A DNA stretch of 64,000 nucleotides from Albifimbria verrucaria (Eukaryota > Ascomycota > Sordariomycetes > Hypocreales > Stachybotryaceae): positions 186,001 through 250,000 of the forward strand of contig JAHREC010000049.1 of the NCBI GenBank assembly GCA_020081605.1. The letters run 5' to 3'. The notes under the pieces were generated by a model. It had not been told where the DNA came from, searched no databases, and worked only from the letters and a program-made list of their open reading frames with translations. How positions within the stretch are numbered: the stretch's first letter is position 1; each line of letters starts with the position of its first letter. Positions 35,381 to 46,695 of this stretch are shown here, piece after piece. Made by a program: the position numbers and the translations under genes.

Positions 35381-37145
35381 TCAGAAACAAGACCTCACCA
35401 GTAGCTCTAAAACAACTCGCCATATCAAGTATCGAAGTGTCCCTAACCTATTTTCATCCCTCATTTTCCAAACGGCTTCCATAATCTCAAGCGCCTTCCT
35501 AACAGTGACAAAAGCCCAGATGGCTGGAGCAGTTGTGCCTGGCGCCGAAAAAATGCCTCCTGTCCTCGCCCGGCCAGACATCCAGCAACGCAGAATGGCC
35601 ATACCACAGTCCGCAATAAGGCGGGCTTCGCAAGTTTGTGTTCTACAAGTACAATGACGTCAACCACCTCTTGACGAATTTCAGGTTTATCCGGATTCCA
35701 CCCGTGCATTGTGACTAAAAGGTAGATCATGGCGGCGTGAGCCCATATTTGGGTCACGATTGGAATCTGGCTGACTGGTGTTAGTGGGTGAGACTGCCAG
35801 ACGTGGAAGACACTCGATATCTCATCTTCCTCATCTGACGTATGGACAACTGGCCTGGAAGTCTCTGGAAGTGCTACGGGCTCAATACGACTCAGCAATG
35901 CGTCCTTGATGCCTTCGCCACGTCGCGTAACTTCCAGCAAGAGGCTGTTATTGCTTTCTTGGCCACGCTTCCACGCTGAAAGTGCGGAGATTTCTCCGAT
36001 CCGCAGCATTACCCAATTCTGACAGCCCATAACGGCCGCTAGATCAACTGGCGACTCACGCTCCGGTTGTCCTGACAGCAAGCTTGTATGATAACTGTAA
36101 AGTCGAGGCTGCTCCGCAAGTGATGTGCTCGCTATGATATCGTCTGCCACCAAAAGCGACACGAAAAATCGGAAAGCCACCTGCTCTGTACTTGCTATCT
36201 GGAACTGTTTGTAGGGCCTCGGCCAAGGCGATGGGCCCATCGAGGCCATAACAGCAAAGAATTTGGAGCTCACATCACTACTGGAAGCTGCAACACCATC
36301 GTCCAATATTTGTCCAAAGCATTGCACAGCGGCGTTGAGATGCATATGGCAGTTAGCGAAGCCCAGCGTAGCGATTTCAAATCGCTGCAAGTGTACAATT
36401 GTTCCGAGTACGCGCACAGCAAGCGGTAACTGAGAGGCAGCATCCGCCTGCTTTTGGCTCAATTTGGGTATCTCGTCTCTCAAACTTGTGAAAGTGTTTT
36501 GCATCTCGGCGAGGAGCTTGTCCCAGCCAATCTTCTTGCATGCCTCGTGGCCGGCCTCTGTTGCGTCTAGAACAATCGAGAAGAGGTAGGAACTCAGCGC
36601 CATGATGGTTTGCTGCATGCCCTCAGCTTCATTCATAAACTCGAGTAGCCAGGCGCGGCCACCTTCAATCATACTGGGTTGACAAAACGGAAAGAGGAAG
36701 GGGAAGAAGAAATCAAGGTAATACGACATGAATCCCGGGTCGCATCCCGGCCAAACTCGTCGAGCACCACTTTGCTCCAAACGCGCGCCATCTGTTCGTC
36801 GGATGGTCCTGTCCGTGAGAGCGGTATTTTCATTATGGATAGGGACAAGGATTTCCGTTCCCACTCCAACATCAGCCTGCTCATTCCTCCTGTCCTGTTG
36901 CTGCGTCTCCTTCGCCAGAGTCTGTGCCTCGCGCATATAGCCCAGCGTACGTCGCATGTTGGCATTTGACTTCAACTCCTGCTTGAATTGATTTGCCATT
37001 TCCTGCTGTAGGGGTCCGTTGTCCATCCATTCTGGCCTGTCCTCGCTGTAATGGCAAGTTATGAGCAACGTCGAGCACAGTTTGCATTGCGGATATGTTC
37101 CATCGCATTTTTGTGGCGAGCTTTGCAAGTCCAGCAGCCACGCAT
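35381..37145 (-). CDS. Zn2Cys6 fungal transcription factor
   Basis: Start at ATG 37145 gives CWTCKARHK, then after a one-base break in T5 at 37108-37112 (A-run on the coding strand) CDGTYPQCKLCSTLLITC. Across the break the spacing is that of a complete Zn2Cys6 DNA-binding cluster. It is followed by a Gln-rich linker (AKETQQQDRRN) and the fungal-specific TF domain (WLLEFMNEAEGMQQTIMALS, WPFCVAGCLAGRGQEAFF). The main frame closes at 35461, but the family C-terminus (KALEIMEAVWKMRDEN) lies in the next frame to 35381, separated by another break at the A6 run 35548-35553. Expected about 585 aa, nuclear. Candidate regulator of the neighbouring FMN reductase. Confidence 0.88.
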
Positions 37146-38005
37146 TCTCCTTGAGCTACTCATACTGTAAGCTCTCCGAACACAATTTCTTAAAGGCACG
37201 TTTTTTGTTTCACTGGCACTTTCTTCTCGTCAAAAACTCTTCGTGCTTGGCGCTAGGACAATCAATGTTCGAACTCGCTTTGTGAAGGTCCGCCTATGGT
37301 ACAGAACGGACGGGACAGTTATGCCGTCGCTAGCACCGGTACGGTCACATATGCTGCGGGCTACCGAAAAGTGTAGCAAAAGGTTGTACGATGTGAGAAG
37401 ATTGCAATATGGTGCGCGGTAAAAGGCGTCGTACGCAAGGCCATTCAGTTACGACCCTGACTGACCTCATGACTAAGCCTTTACCAGAGGGTCAGACAGA
37501 TAGTCGATCAGCTTACAGTAATAACGACTTAGGAATAGCTCATATTCTGTGAGACACAGGTGTTAGTTATTGATTGTATACTTGACTATCTGACATTGGA
37601 GATTTCACAATATTAATGAAATATGGAAAGAAACATATTCATCACCCTGATTCACTTTAACTTACACAAACATGAAAGAGAACAACAAAATTATAGTTCT
37701 GCATTCCAATCTATGATCGACTCATTCATTCCTTTTGCGCCCTAATCATTTAGATTTCCATACTGTAAAAATAGTAGGCACTCTCAATTCAGGCATTTTA
37801 TAACTGAGCCAGTCTCGGACTTGACCATGAATTAGAAGACATTACGGAGACGCTGCTGTCTGCCAGGTCTCAATTCGAGAACATGCTACCTGCGTACGCA
37901 GGCAATTGTATGTCGCGAGTCTATGATCTGCCTTACTTCAGTGGATTTGGCCGACATTGACGGGGATGACTATTGTGTTCTGTTGAGCTACGGGTTCATT
38001 GATGT
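37146..38005. other. Intergenic region
   Basis: About 860 bp, AT-rich in its right half, no gene recognised; holds the transcription factor promoter. Confidence 0.5.
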
Positions 38006-38369
38006 GTGGCTGAATTAGGGTGTCTATCCGAGTTCCAACGTGGAACATTGGAGAAACAAGGCAAGATTGCAACTGGCATTAATGATGCGAACGGAGATGC
38101 TAATGTTTTCTTGCTTGATGTCAACGGTTATGGGAAGGACAACTACCTCGAGGCTACGAATAGGGAAGTATGTGTATGCGTGGTTGAATACTGGCACAAA
38201 TGCAAAGAGTACTGTCTGGAAGAATCATTACCTTATATCTCCAGGTGTTGGAGGTGCGACGCGCGATAAAATTCGGTTTGGAGAAATGGGTCCAAATAGA
38301 GTAGCGGGTTACTGGCCCATCGGAGACGTAATGGGTTCTGCGAGTGTTCAGCGGAGTTTCTGTGCATGA
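38006..38369 (+). pseudogene. FG-GAP/VCBS-type repeat fragment
   Basis: Two overlapping frames read GKIATGINDANGDANVFLLD and then VYAWLNTGTNAKSTVWKNHY, GVGGATRDKIRFGEMG and YWPIGDVMGSASV. This is the style of fungal FG-GAP/VCBS repeats found C-terminally in secreted lipase/esterase-like proteins. The Asp-rich calcium loops are degenerate, a frame change falls near 38165 and there is no start region, so this is a remnant. Confidence 0.45.
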
Positions 38370-39532
38370 GAGGGAAGTTGTAGAGACCACGTCGTTGAAA
38401 TTCTGGTAATTTGGTTACTCCGTCACCAGTGGTCTGTATTCTATTCTATATCTACTGTACTTCGCCATTGGTAAACGTTTGACTGTTAATGGCCTCACGG
38501 CATGGCCTTTTTTAATCACAGTATTTGACTCTTGGTGAGAAAGCGGACGATCGTGTTAGATCGTTGTGCAGAGATGAGCCCTAGCATGATCTGCGTTAGT
38601 GTTGCCCGCGCCCAAAGATTCACGACACATCTCATGACAATAGTATCGAGCCGCAGTTGAACAGCTGGAGTTAGCGTACGAGTTAATGTACCGGTCTCGG
38701 CATGCAATTGAATAGCAGTGAGAGTGTCATAGTACTATTACTCATCTTTTATTTGTGTTTAGTTCCAATCTCGTGTTGGACTTGCGATACGTCGCTAGAG
38801 ATGCAGTCTTGGGCTAGACAATATAGCCAAGCTACAGATAATCTAGAACATAAGAATCAACTACACTGGTTTATGAATTGTTTATCTATTTGTTTCCAAA
38901 CGCAATCAGAGGTCAACTAAAGTCAGCTATTCCGTGGCCCGATGGGAAGCTTCACCAGAGTTCCGATTCCAACACCCGCTGCTGCCTGCAATGGGTAGAT
39001 TGCCTTAATTTTTCTCTAGCATAACATTGCTGCCTAATCGTCGAAACTTTGAACGCTTCAAACCCACCGGCTAAAATTTATAGCTAAGAAAGAGCAATAA
39101 TATTTCAATAGGAAGTATGATCTGGAGGTTAATTGATCTTCTCTTCAAATTTTATCAGCGATTGTGTATAGGATTAATTAGTCTTCGAGTAGCTATCGTG
39201 AAAATGCATGATAACAACCTGGCAACGCCCAGGCAGGCCCCTAAGAGAGTCATCCAGTACGGTATCCCATAACCAAACAGGGATAAGGGTATAGGTGGAA
39301 ATACTGTACAGAGTATATAGGTGGCTTAATTTCTATGATACTAAAAATAACCATGCTAGCGCTGACACATTGTGTTCGCAGTTATCGACATTCCCCAATC
39401 AAATTTCCTCGTCTCCAGGATTACGCAACCTATGTCTCCATCTTAATCCCTATTGCTCTTTCATACATCCAAACTTTTCTTACTCCTATCGATTATACTC
39501 TGTCACTGTCGGCGGAGGTTGGACAGCTTCGA
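38370..39532. other. AT-rich intergenic region
   Basis: About 1.2 kb with no supported gene. Confidence 0.5.
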
Positions 39533-40968
39533 TGGTTGAGGGTAAGATAGACGAGAAGTACGTCCCACGTCCGTCATTCGCCGCACGATCCCTCGCTTTG
39601 TTCCTTTTTTCCCACCTACCTACTGACTGTCGATATTGCGCTTCACAGATTTATTGGCCTTGCTCTAGCGGTATTTGCTTCAATTGCGATTGGTATACAT
39701 ATGAATTCCTATATAAAGTAGCCTCCGTCTTGATTTGCGTATTGTCCTAACAATTTTGGTCATAGGTTCGAGCTATGTCGTCGTTAAGAAGGTACGTCGC
39801 CTGGCCACATGCGGTACTTGAGAAGTAGGTTTAACGCTGTCATGCCAGGGTCTTATATACGCGGCAGACAGGCATGGCTTCAATGGAGATGGATTCGAAT
39901 ATCTGAAAAGCCCGTTATGGTGGTGTGGGACAATCATGCGTATGGCTTTATCCACCCGAGTGGATATTCTCTGGGACTGACAGAAAGAAAACAGTGGTGT
40001 CAGGGGAGTTCATGAATACGGCGGCTTATGCGTTCGCTCCAGCAGTCCTAGTCACGCCGCTGGGTGCACTGAGCGTGCTTGTCGGGTGAGGGACGACTTG
40101 ACTCAAATTGCTCTTCTGCAACTAATGATTATAACAGTGCCTTGATGGGCGCACATTTTCTCCAGGAAGACATTCAAGTCCTTGGAAGGCTTGGGTGTGC
40201 CACTTGTCTGTTGGGTTCGGTATTGTTGGTGCTGCATGCGCCGGGCGACAAGGAGATTCATACTATTGATGAGATCCTACATCTGGCCATTCAGCCATGT
40301 TGGTGCCCTTTTCTTGCCTATTAAAGCATCAGTTACTGACAAACTATAGTGTTTCTCCTTTACTGCATCCTCGTTGGCGTTTTCTCCTCATTTATGATTC
40401 ACAAAGTCTCGCCACTACAAGGGCGGTCAAATCCACTGGTGTATATCTCAATCTGCTCGACAGTCGGATCGGTGTCGGTCATGTCGGTCAAGGCGTTTGG
40501 AATCGCCGTCAAGCTTACCGTTGCTGGAGACAACCAGTTCACCTACGCTTCGACTTATGTCTTCTTGTTGGTTCTGGTTGTCACGACCCTTACTCAAATG
40601 AATTATCTGAACAAGGCGATGGGTGAATTTTCGGCGTCGTTGTAAGTAACCCTACTTCCAAAACAAATTGGCATATTCTTATCTGGAACAGGGTAAACGC
40701 GTTGTATTATGTTGGATTCACGACGTGCACGCTCTCTGCATCCATTATCTTCTACCAGGGGCTAAATACCAGCGACTGGACTAACATCATATCGATGTTG
40801 TGCGGATTCCTGCTCAACTTCATGGGGATCGCCCTGCTAACATTACCAAAAACCGCCTCATCGAAAGAGATGCAACTGGAGACGATACGCGCGAGGGGTG
40901 CGCAGTCGACGGACCTTTCTCACGGACAATACGACCATTTGCGAACAAGCAGCCTAGAAATCGAGTGA
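39533..40968 (+). CDS. NIPA-type magnesium transporter (DUF803), membrane protein
   Basis: Eight exons can be placed: an uncertain first exon near 39533, then 39649..39692, 39766..39791, 39849..39939, 39995..40085, 40138..40298, 40350..40641 and 40692..40968. All junctions are canonical and in phase from the second exon on. The protein reads FIGLALAVFASIAIG, a Lys-Lys-Gly turn, AAYAFAPAVLVTPLGALSVL, HAPGDKEIHTIDEIL and QMNYLNKAMGEFSASLVNAL. These are the diagnostic pieces of NIPA-like Mg2+ transporters with about nine transmembrane helices. The phase of the first exon is unresolved and the start may lie slightly upstream or carry a one-base break. The rest is intact. Confidence 0.88.
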
Positions 40969-42717
40969 ACCCAAGACAGACGGTCGCAAGTTTTACAACT
41001 TGTAAGACTGATGAAAGTGGTAACGGATTTAATTTTACCTTTTCATTTTCTTTCCCGTTCGTTCTACGTTTGTCTCCGCCACATGCAACGGGGATCTTCT
41101 CCTGCTTGTTATACACGAGCCACCAGTGCAAATCCTAGTTTTACTTTGAATTTACGGACCAGGCCGAAACATTACACCTTGAATAGATGTGCTCAGGATA
41201 GAAAAATATGGTAGAAGCAGAAGAAAACCAACTCTAACAGAAATGTCATCTCATTGGCACATATCCCATCTAAGCAACTTCCCTCAATGTATCCTTTCCT
41301 GACCTACGAGACGCAACTGGCCAGTCCCAAGCGACGAGATGCTATCCCCTTTCACGGAGTCATCTTGCTAGTCGTAACCTTGCCCACCTCCCCGGTATTA
41401 TGCACATGTATCCCACTACATGGACACGGCTCGATAGCTTTCTCAACTGTGTCTCCAGATAGGAAGAGATTGGCTCTGTCGTGGTTACGACTAAATCTTC
41501 AGATTTATTTATATTTCTGAAGGAGAGCTGTTGATTTTGGGGAAAGCAGTGACAGAATGGACGGGGATGGTTTACATGGTGGGCTTTCAGAGGGGCTCAT
41601 CACGTTAGAACAAAGCAAGTATTTCTCTTCGATTGTGTGATCCTCGGTTTGCATCTACAGATAAGGCCCTCCCACTGACTCTCAATGGCCGTAGCACTGC
41701 CGTTCCTGGCCTCGGATAAATTATGAAACCAACGATCACTATCCTGTTGTTGTATGTTTCAGTCGATCATAGGTAGACGATCTGGGGTTACCTCTAGGCT
41801 GTGCACCTGCAGGCCATTGAAACGATGTCATTCGAGTGGATGGGTCTGCAGGAGATATCAGACTAACTGGGCCCAAAACATTGGAATTTCTTTAATTTCC
41901 AAAGCGAATAAGACAACGTGAGTACTTTCTTCGGCAATATTAGCGTCGCGATGAATCTTTAAGGCAGAGCTTTTTGCCCAGCCATGGACAGTCAAGTGCA
42001 CCTCGGGTGGAAAGACTTTGGAGATGGCAGCCTTGTTTATTCGCGACTCATTTCGACTCCTCACATAAACCTCACCAGCTCATAGCGTGGTGGTGACAAG
42101 CCAATCTCTCAGCGCTCAGCCCTCGTAACAAATGATCTACTTCATAGCCAACTGAGTGCTTAATTTTGAGTCCTGCAGTTCGCAGCATTATTTGTGATAT
42201 CATTCTCCGCGACATCTTCACGTCTCTCATACGAGATGGTTGCCTCTTCAACCCGTCGCGAGGTGACTATGTATTTCACCTCGCAAGCGTTGTCCCCTCG
42301 TTCAAGGTTAAATGTGTCTTACTCATGCCAAGAGTCGTCCGTCTTCTTCAACCTGAGGATATCCACGCTCGGAAAATTTCATTTTTGGCGTTGAGGCACT
42401 GAGACGCAGGACCATCAGAGGCTGGACCGACAAGGTCCAATTTGAACAGATCCTCTAATACAGTTAGTGGATTCGAGTCGAAGGATCCGATAATCAGTAG
42501 ACTAAACGCCCGACTGCATAGATTACTTAGGATTTAGTTTAAGCGAGCATGCCGTAAGACAGCAAGGGCAGTGATCAAGTGACCGTATTGGCTGGGATAT
42601 AGAATTCGGTATTTAACCAGTATAGATTCTAACCGAACCGAAATGAAGCTCGGAATCGACTTCGGACTCTCACACAGTAACAGCTAGTCTACAACGGCTA
42701 GTAGCCATAAGTAACTA
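40969..42717. other. Intergenic region
   Basis: About 1.7 kb; short frames at 41254-41520, 41858-42064 and 42166-42402 lack family features and mutually overlap. No gene is supported. Confidence 0.5.
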
Positions 42718-42726
42718 TTATAAATA
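42718..42726 (+). promoter_or_regulatory. TATA box of small cysteine-rich gene
   Basis: TTATAAATA lies about 80 bp before ATG 42807. Confidence 0.4.
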
Positions 42727-42806
42727 TGTCGTTGAACACCCGTAAAGCAAGCAAAATAATCTCAGGGACTTCACTCAGCAGCTTCTTTAAGGTCAAATTT
42801 GTAAAC

Positions 42807-43173
42807 ATGAACTTCAAGCTCTTCTCTATCTTGACCGCTCTCACCTTGGGCAGCTTTTCGCTAGCGGCGCCCACTGACAGCGATTCTGCCTTTGCGACTC
42901 TCATGGCAAACGGCGTGAGTAAAGCTGCGGAGTGCAACTACGACTGTTACTTCACCGTATACATTCCTTGCGGTCTCCTCTGTAACATCCCCAACTGCAT
43001 TGGTTGCCAGCAGGGCTGCTTTAATAGCTGCGCCGAGGATGCCAGTAAGTTCTCACCCTTGATCCTTCCGAGCTTTAAGCTTTCCTGTGGTCATCCGCTT
43101 CTCCTGTAAGGGAGGTTCATTCAACACATATAACTAAAATGTGATTTTAGGGAAAACTTGCAGTGGGTGCTAA
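42807..43173 (+). CDS. Small secreted ten-cysteine protein (effector/antimicrobial-like)
   Basis: Two exons, 42807..43044 and 43151..43173, with an intron of 106 nt (GTAAGT...TTTTAG); 86 aa. Signal peptide MNFKLFSILTALTLGSFSLA is followed by a short pro-segment. The mature region holds ten cysteines in about 45 residues, including CNYDCYFTVYIPCGLLC and a terminal CSGC supplied only by the tiny second exon. Without splicing, the frame runs on to 43109 and loses the last two cysteines, which supports the spliced model. Start chosen at the Met immediately before the leader; an upstream in-frame Met at 42726 would spoil it. Family not recognised; extracellular. Confidence 0.72.
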
Positions 43174-44359
43174 TACTGCCTTTCTGGTGGGAGAGATGTT
43201 CAGCATGCTCCCCTAGAGGCAGGCGGTTAACAGACTTTGGTGATCTGGTGACATGAGGGAACGGGGAAGGAGGGGTATTATGTCTTTATAAAGGGCATGT
43301 GGAGCTGTAGACTTGAATCCGGAGTCTTAGTTCCTCAAAGCTACCAAAATAAAGGCTCATAAAGCTCAGGAGTAAGACTATTTCGGCGATATTGAAGATC
43401 AAATGCGTTGTTAGGCTAGTTATACCAACGACAAGCCGCTGGACCACCTTGATGTGCCCGACAAGATAAGGCCATAGTCAATGCACATAAGAAACCCCTG
43501 TCATCTTTCCACCATTCAAGATTGTGCATTTTTGAACCTCTGTATGCTCTAGTTTACATGATTTATTCCTAAGATTAATGCTGATTGGATGACGCTAAAG
43601 CAGACATTCCAAGCCCACCAGCAGCTCATATACTTTGCATACTGGTTGACTATGGCTCACGAAGGAGGGATCGGTCAGGGAAACTTTTGGGCTGATATCA
43701 ACCATGTTTAGTGCATAGGAAACTGTACTTTACATTTTCTATATAGAGCCGGAATGATTAGACGAATGAACACCATTGGCTCGTATAGTTAGAAGCAAAA
43801 AGGTGGATTTTATGAGGAATGATTTCAAGCAAGTCGCACTGCAACAACGTAAATGATCGCGTGTGCCTGCGAACTGTAATGTAGAGTCAGTTGCTCAGAT
43901 GATATTTGGGCTACAAACCGTGTATCTTTAACAAATATAACATTTGGTTTCTTGTATTGTTAACGCTTGTAGCCTTAGTTTGACATCGTATAAAATAGAA
44001 CAATCAGCATAACACCTACCTAATTATTTCGAGGTGCAGCTGCTCATCTATCTGCTGCTGTTCCAACGTATGAATAAGCTAGCAGGATTGCCGACGATAA
44101 ACATGTTCAATTCATCATCGGGGCGTGTCATTGGGGTTCGTAATGATGCCCAACGAAATGGTATTAAAGTGAAGTTGGGATTTTAGACCTAGATTCCTAG
44201 CTGGCTTCAGTAATAATATGCAAAGAACCTTCTACAAAAAGTACCTACGATACGGTGCCAATAATTTCTGTAGCATATGAGTAGCTTACATGGTCCAAGG
44301 AGAACATTTTAGCTGTTTTCGAGCTAATTTTCAAAAGATCTCATGTTAATCTCAATATT
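43174..44359. other. Intergenic region
   Basis: About 1.2 kb, AT-rich, no gene recognised. Confidence 0.5.
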
Positions 44360-44647
44360 TCACACAGTACATAATATTTGATACCATGTAGAGCCTTCAA
44401 CAGAGAGATGATTGGGTAGTGACCGAAAATAATGGCATCCAGTGTCATTGGTAGAAAAGAACTTTTGTCGCCAGGCAATGGATTCAAAGCCCAACAGAGT
44501 TGGAGGTTTAGGTAGGCCATGAGCCTTGCGAACTAGAGCATCGAGCACATACGAACAAACCACAACCATTAGGGTTACAAAAAGCCACGTATTGACGTAA
44601 GTTATAGTTTGGTCCTCCCGTAGTATTATGAAGTGCTTTATGTGCAT
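44360..44647 (-). CDS. Membrane-anchored fragment, possibly cytochrome P450 N-terminus
   Basis: The 95-aa frame holds one hydrophobic helix (WLFVTLMVVVCSYVLDALV) followed by a Pro-rich hinge (HGLPKPPTLLGF). That order is typical of P450 membrane anchors but not diagnostic. No heme-binding or I-helix motif is found nearby, so it is either a truncated P450 at the edge of the metabolic block or an unrelated membrane peptide. Confidence 0.35.
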   Translation of the reverse strand: MHIKHFIILREDQTITYVNTWLFVTLMVVVCSYVLDALVRKAHGLPKPPTLLGFESIAWRQKFFSTNDTGCHYFRSLPNHLSVEGSTWYQILCTV

Positions 44648-44912
44648 CTGACTATTGCTTATCCTCTGATAAAGTAATCATTACAAGGGATGGCACCAGT
44701 ATGTGTCTGAACAGTGAAATCAATGGCATCCTGAGCTATCATGGAAGGTTTATGAGATGTCTTTGCGCAAATGGGATGTTGAGTAAAGGATCTTATCATA
44801 TACTCCTCAACAGGTACCACAAGGTCTTGGACATAGTGATTTAGCTAGGCCTCAAAGGCGGCCATTTTCTATATTCAATAATCCGGTAAAGTTGGTCTCG
44901 ATTCATTAGCAG
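44648..44912. other. Short intergenic region
   Basis: No feature recognised. Confidence 0.4.
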
Positions 44913-46076
44913 TCAGAACAGTAGAGATCGTTGGCAGATAGGGCATGCCCCATGATCTTGCAAGTACTCGATGCGCACATCGATATGATATTTCACAAGC
45001 TTCTTTGTATACATAAGTGCCTGATCACCAGACCCTAGAATGTGGAACCGAGGGACTGTCCCTGGGCCCAGTCCTGCCCAATCCGCCGTCTTTACCCATA
45101 AGCGATCCTGCTTCTCCTTATCTTGACTCTCTGGTGCGCAATCTGCTCTCTCCAACAAGAGATAGGAACCTCGTTGGTTGGCATATTTTGGGCTCAACGC
45201 AATCTCTGCCACGTCGTGACCGGCCTCTGCTGATGTCCGCATGGTATGATCCATGAAACGGAAGACGGGCAAAAGGGCTGAAACATGAGCCACTGCATGT
45301 ACACTGTGCTTTGGGGTGTCCGTGTCCGCAAGCCACGGAGTCGACAAGCAGTCCTGGATTAATAGCCACGACAGTGATGTGGCGGAGTGACGCGTCCTGC
45401 GAGTGGGTGTCTCAGTAATGGTGTCAACATGACAAACAAATGTCTTACCTCTTCCAGGCGCCGGTTCAGCGCATGCATCCATGTCACGATGGCTAGCTTG
45501 GCATTGCCGTATCTTTGGAAGCCGCGGCCATAGTAATCAGGATCCGGCACAGGCCGCGCAAGAGTGTTTAGATCCTCAGGAGCCCCGGGGATACTTTTCC
45601 ATCTGACTTTTGCCGGCCCAATGCGCCAGGCTAGAAAGCAGGACTACTCGGCCTGACTCGGGCCCAAATTGACCAAGCAGTGGTAGCACGAGGGCCGCGT
45701 GGGCGATGTGGCAGATCTGCAACGTCTTCTCATAGCCATCCGCTGTGAGTTGAGCTTCACCTATGAGATCCCAGTAGTGAGCGTTACAAATGATTGCGCT
45801 GAGGCGAGGATATCTGCCGGATGCGACACCCTCGGTGACATTCTTGACGAAATTGCGCACAGCAGCAAGCTCTGCGAAATCAACCTGAATGATGGTTGCC
45901 TTGGTACCAGGGTGCCGGGAGATGGTCTCGCGCAGCTTTTCAGTGTTAGAATCGGCACTAGAAGCATCACGGACTGTCAACAACAGATGGTAGGCTGGAA
46001 ATGCAGTCAAAATGTGCTCCACAGCAGGAATGGCCAAGGAGCTGTTGGCTCCGGTCAGTATAACTGTGCCGCCCAT
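44913..46076 (-). CDS. Short-chain dehydrogenase/reductase, frame-broken
   Basis: From ATG 46076 (MGGTVILTGANSSLAIPAV) the Rossmann motif TGANSSLA is clear, then LSAIICNA. The catalytic Tyr-x-x-x-Lys is in RYGNAKLAIVTW, followed by VVAINPGLLVDS. An intron at 45397..45448 is canonical. Frame breaks fit single-base losses at the C4/G4 runs 45583-45590, at 45337-45338 and at the A4 run 45271-45274; after each, family sequence resumes (TMRTSAEAGHDVAEIAL, KQDRLWVKTADWAGL). Expected about 370 aa, cytosolic NAD(P)H oxidoreductase of the type common in fungal secondary-metabolite clusters. It is first of two minus-strand genes with the FAD monooxygenase 620 bp upstream. Confidence 0.85.
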
Positions 46077-46695
46077 GGTGCAGATTGAACTCTCGGTAAG
46101 GACCAAGTACGTGGCAATGGCTCAACGCCTAGAGATGTGAATCTCCTGAGGTGAGAGACAAGCTCCAATTGACAGTTGATGAGTGGCGCTTCATGGCTCC
46201 AACGACCAACCGCTCGCTGCCCAGGATTTTGCGTCCTCCTCGAAAGGGTAAACATGCGCCCAGTACCAACCGCCAAGATTGTGTGATTCAGCAGAGCCTC
46301 GCAACCGGGGTTTGTCAGATGGTTGGCTATTGACCCAGTGGGCGCCGAAATGAGTGCGACCTCTTGGCCCTTTGGTGTTGTGTTACATTGCAGCAGGCAC
46401 ATGGTTCCTCCATACGTTGTTACGTGCGGCACAGCTTCAGCTCCTGCAGCCCCTTTCACATTCGCTTCTGAGCATTTGTTTCGCTTACCAATACGAGTAA
46501 CTTATATGTTACATGCTCCAAACTTGGAGAATGGTGGTCCACCAGAAATTGCACCTATCAAACAACATTTTCTATTTTTTGCCAGGATTGCGGACGGTCT
46601 CGCGCGCTCTGAGCCAGGGCCCCGCCACACGTCTCGGAGAAGCTTGCCGAGGGACATTTACTGGATCATGCACAACCGAGGCGGTTAATCCTTTC
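46077..46695. other. Intergenic region between SDR and FAD monooxygenase
   Basis: About 620 bp; frames here (46055-46688) are not protein-like. Presumed SDR promoter. Confidence 0.5.

Noticed and set aside
44360..44647. Terpene cyclase (Pyr4-like) for the UbiA block
   Set aside because: Only one hydrophobic helix and a Pro-rich hinge; no multi-helix cyclase pattern was found anywhere in 44-52 kb.
46055..46459. 134-codon minus-strand frame between SDR and FMO
   Set aside because: Overlaps the SDR N-terminus in another frame; no family features.
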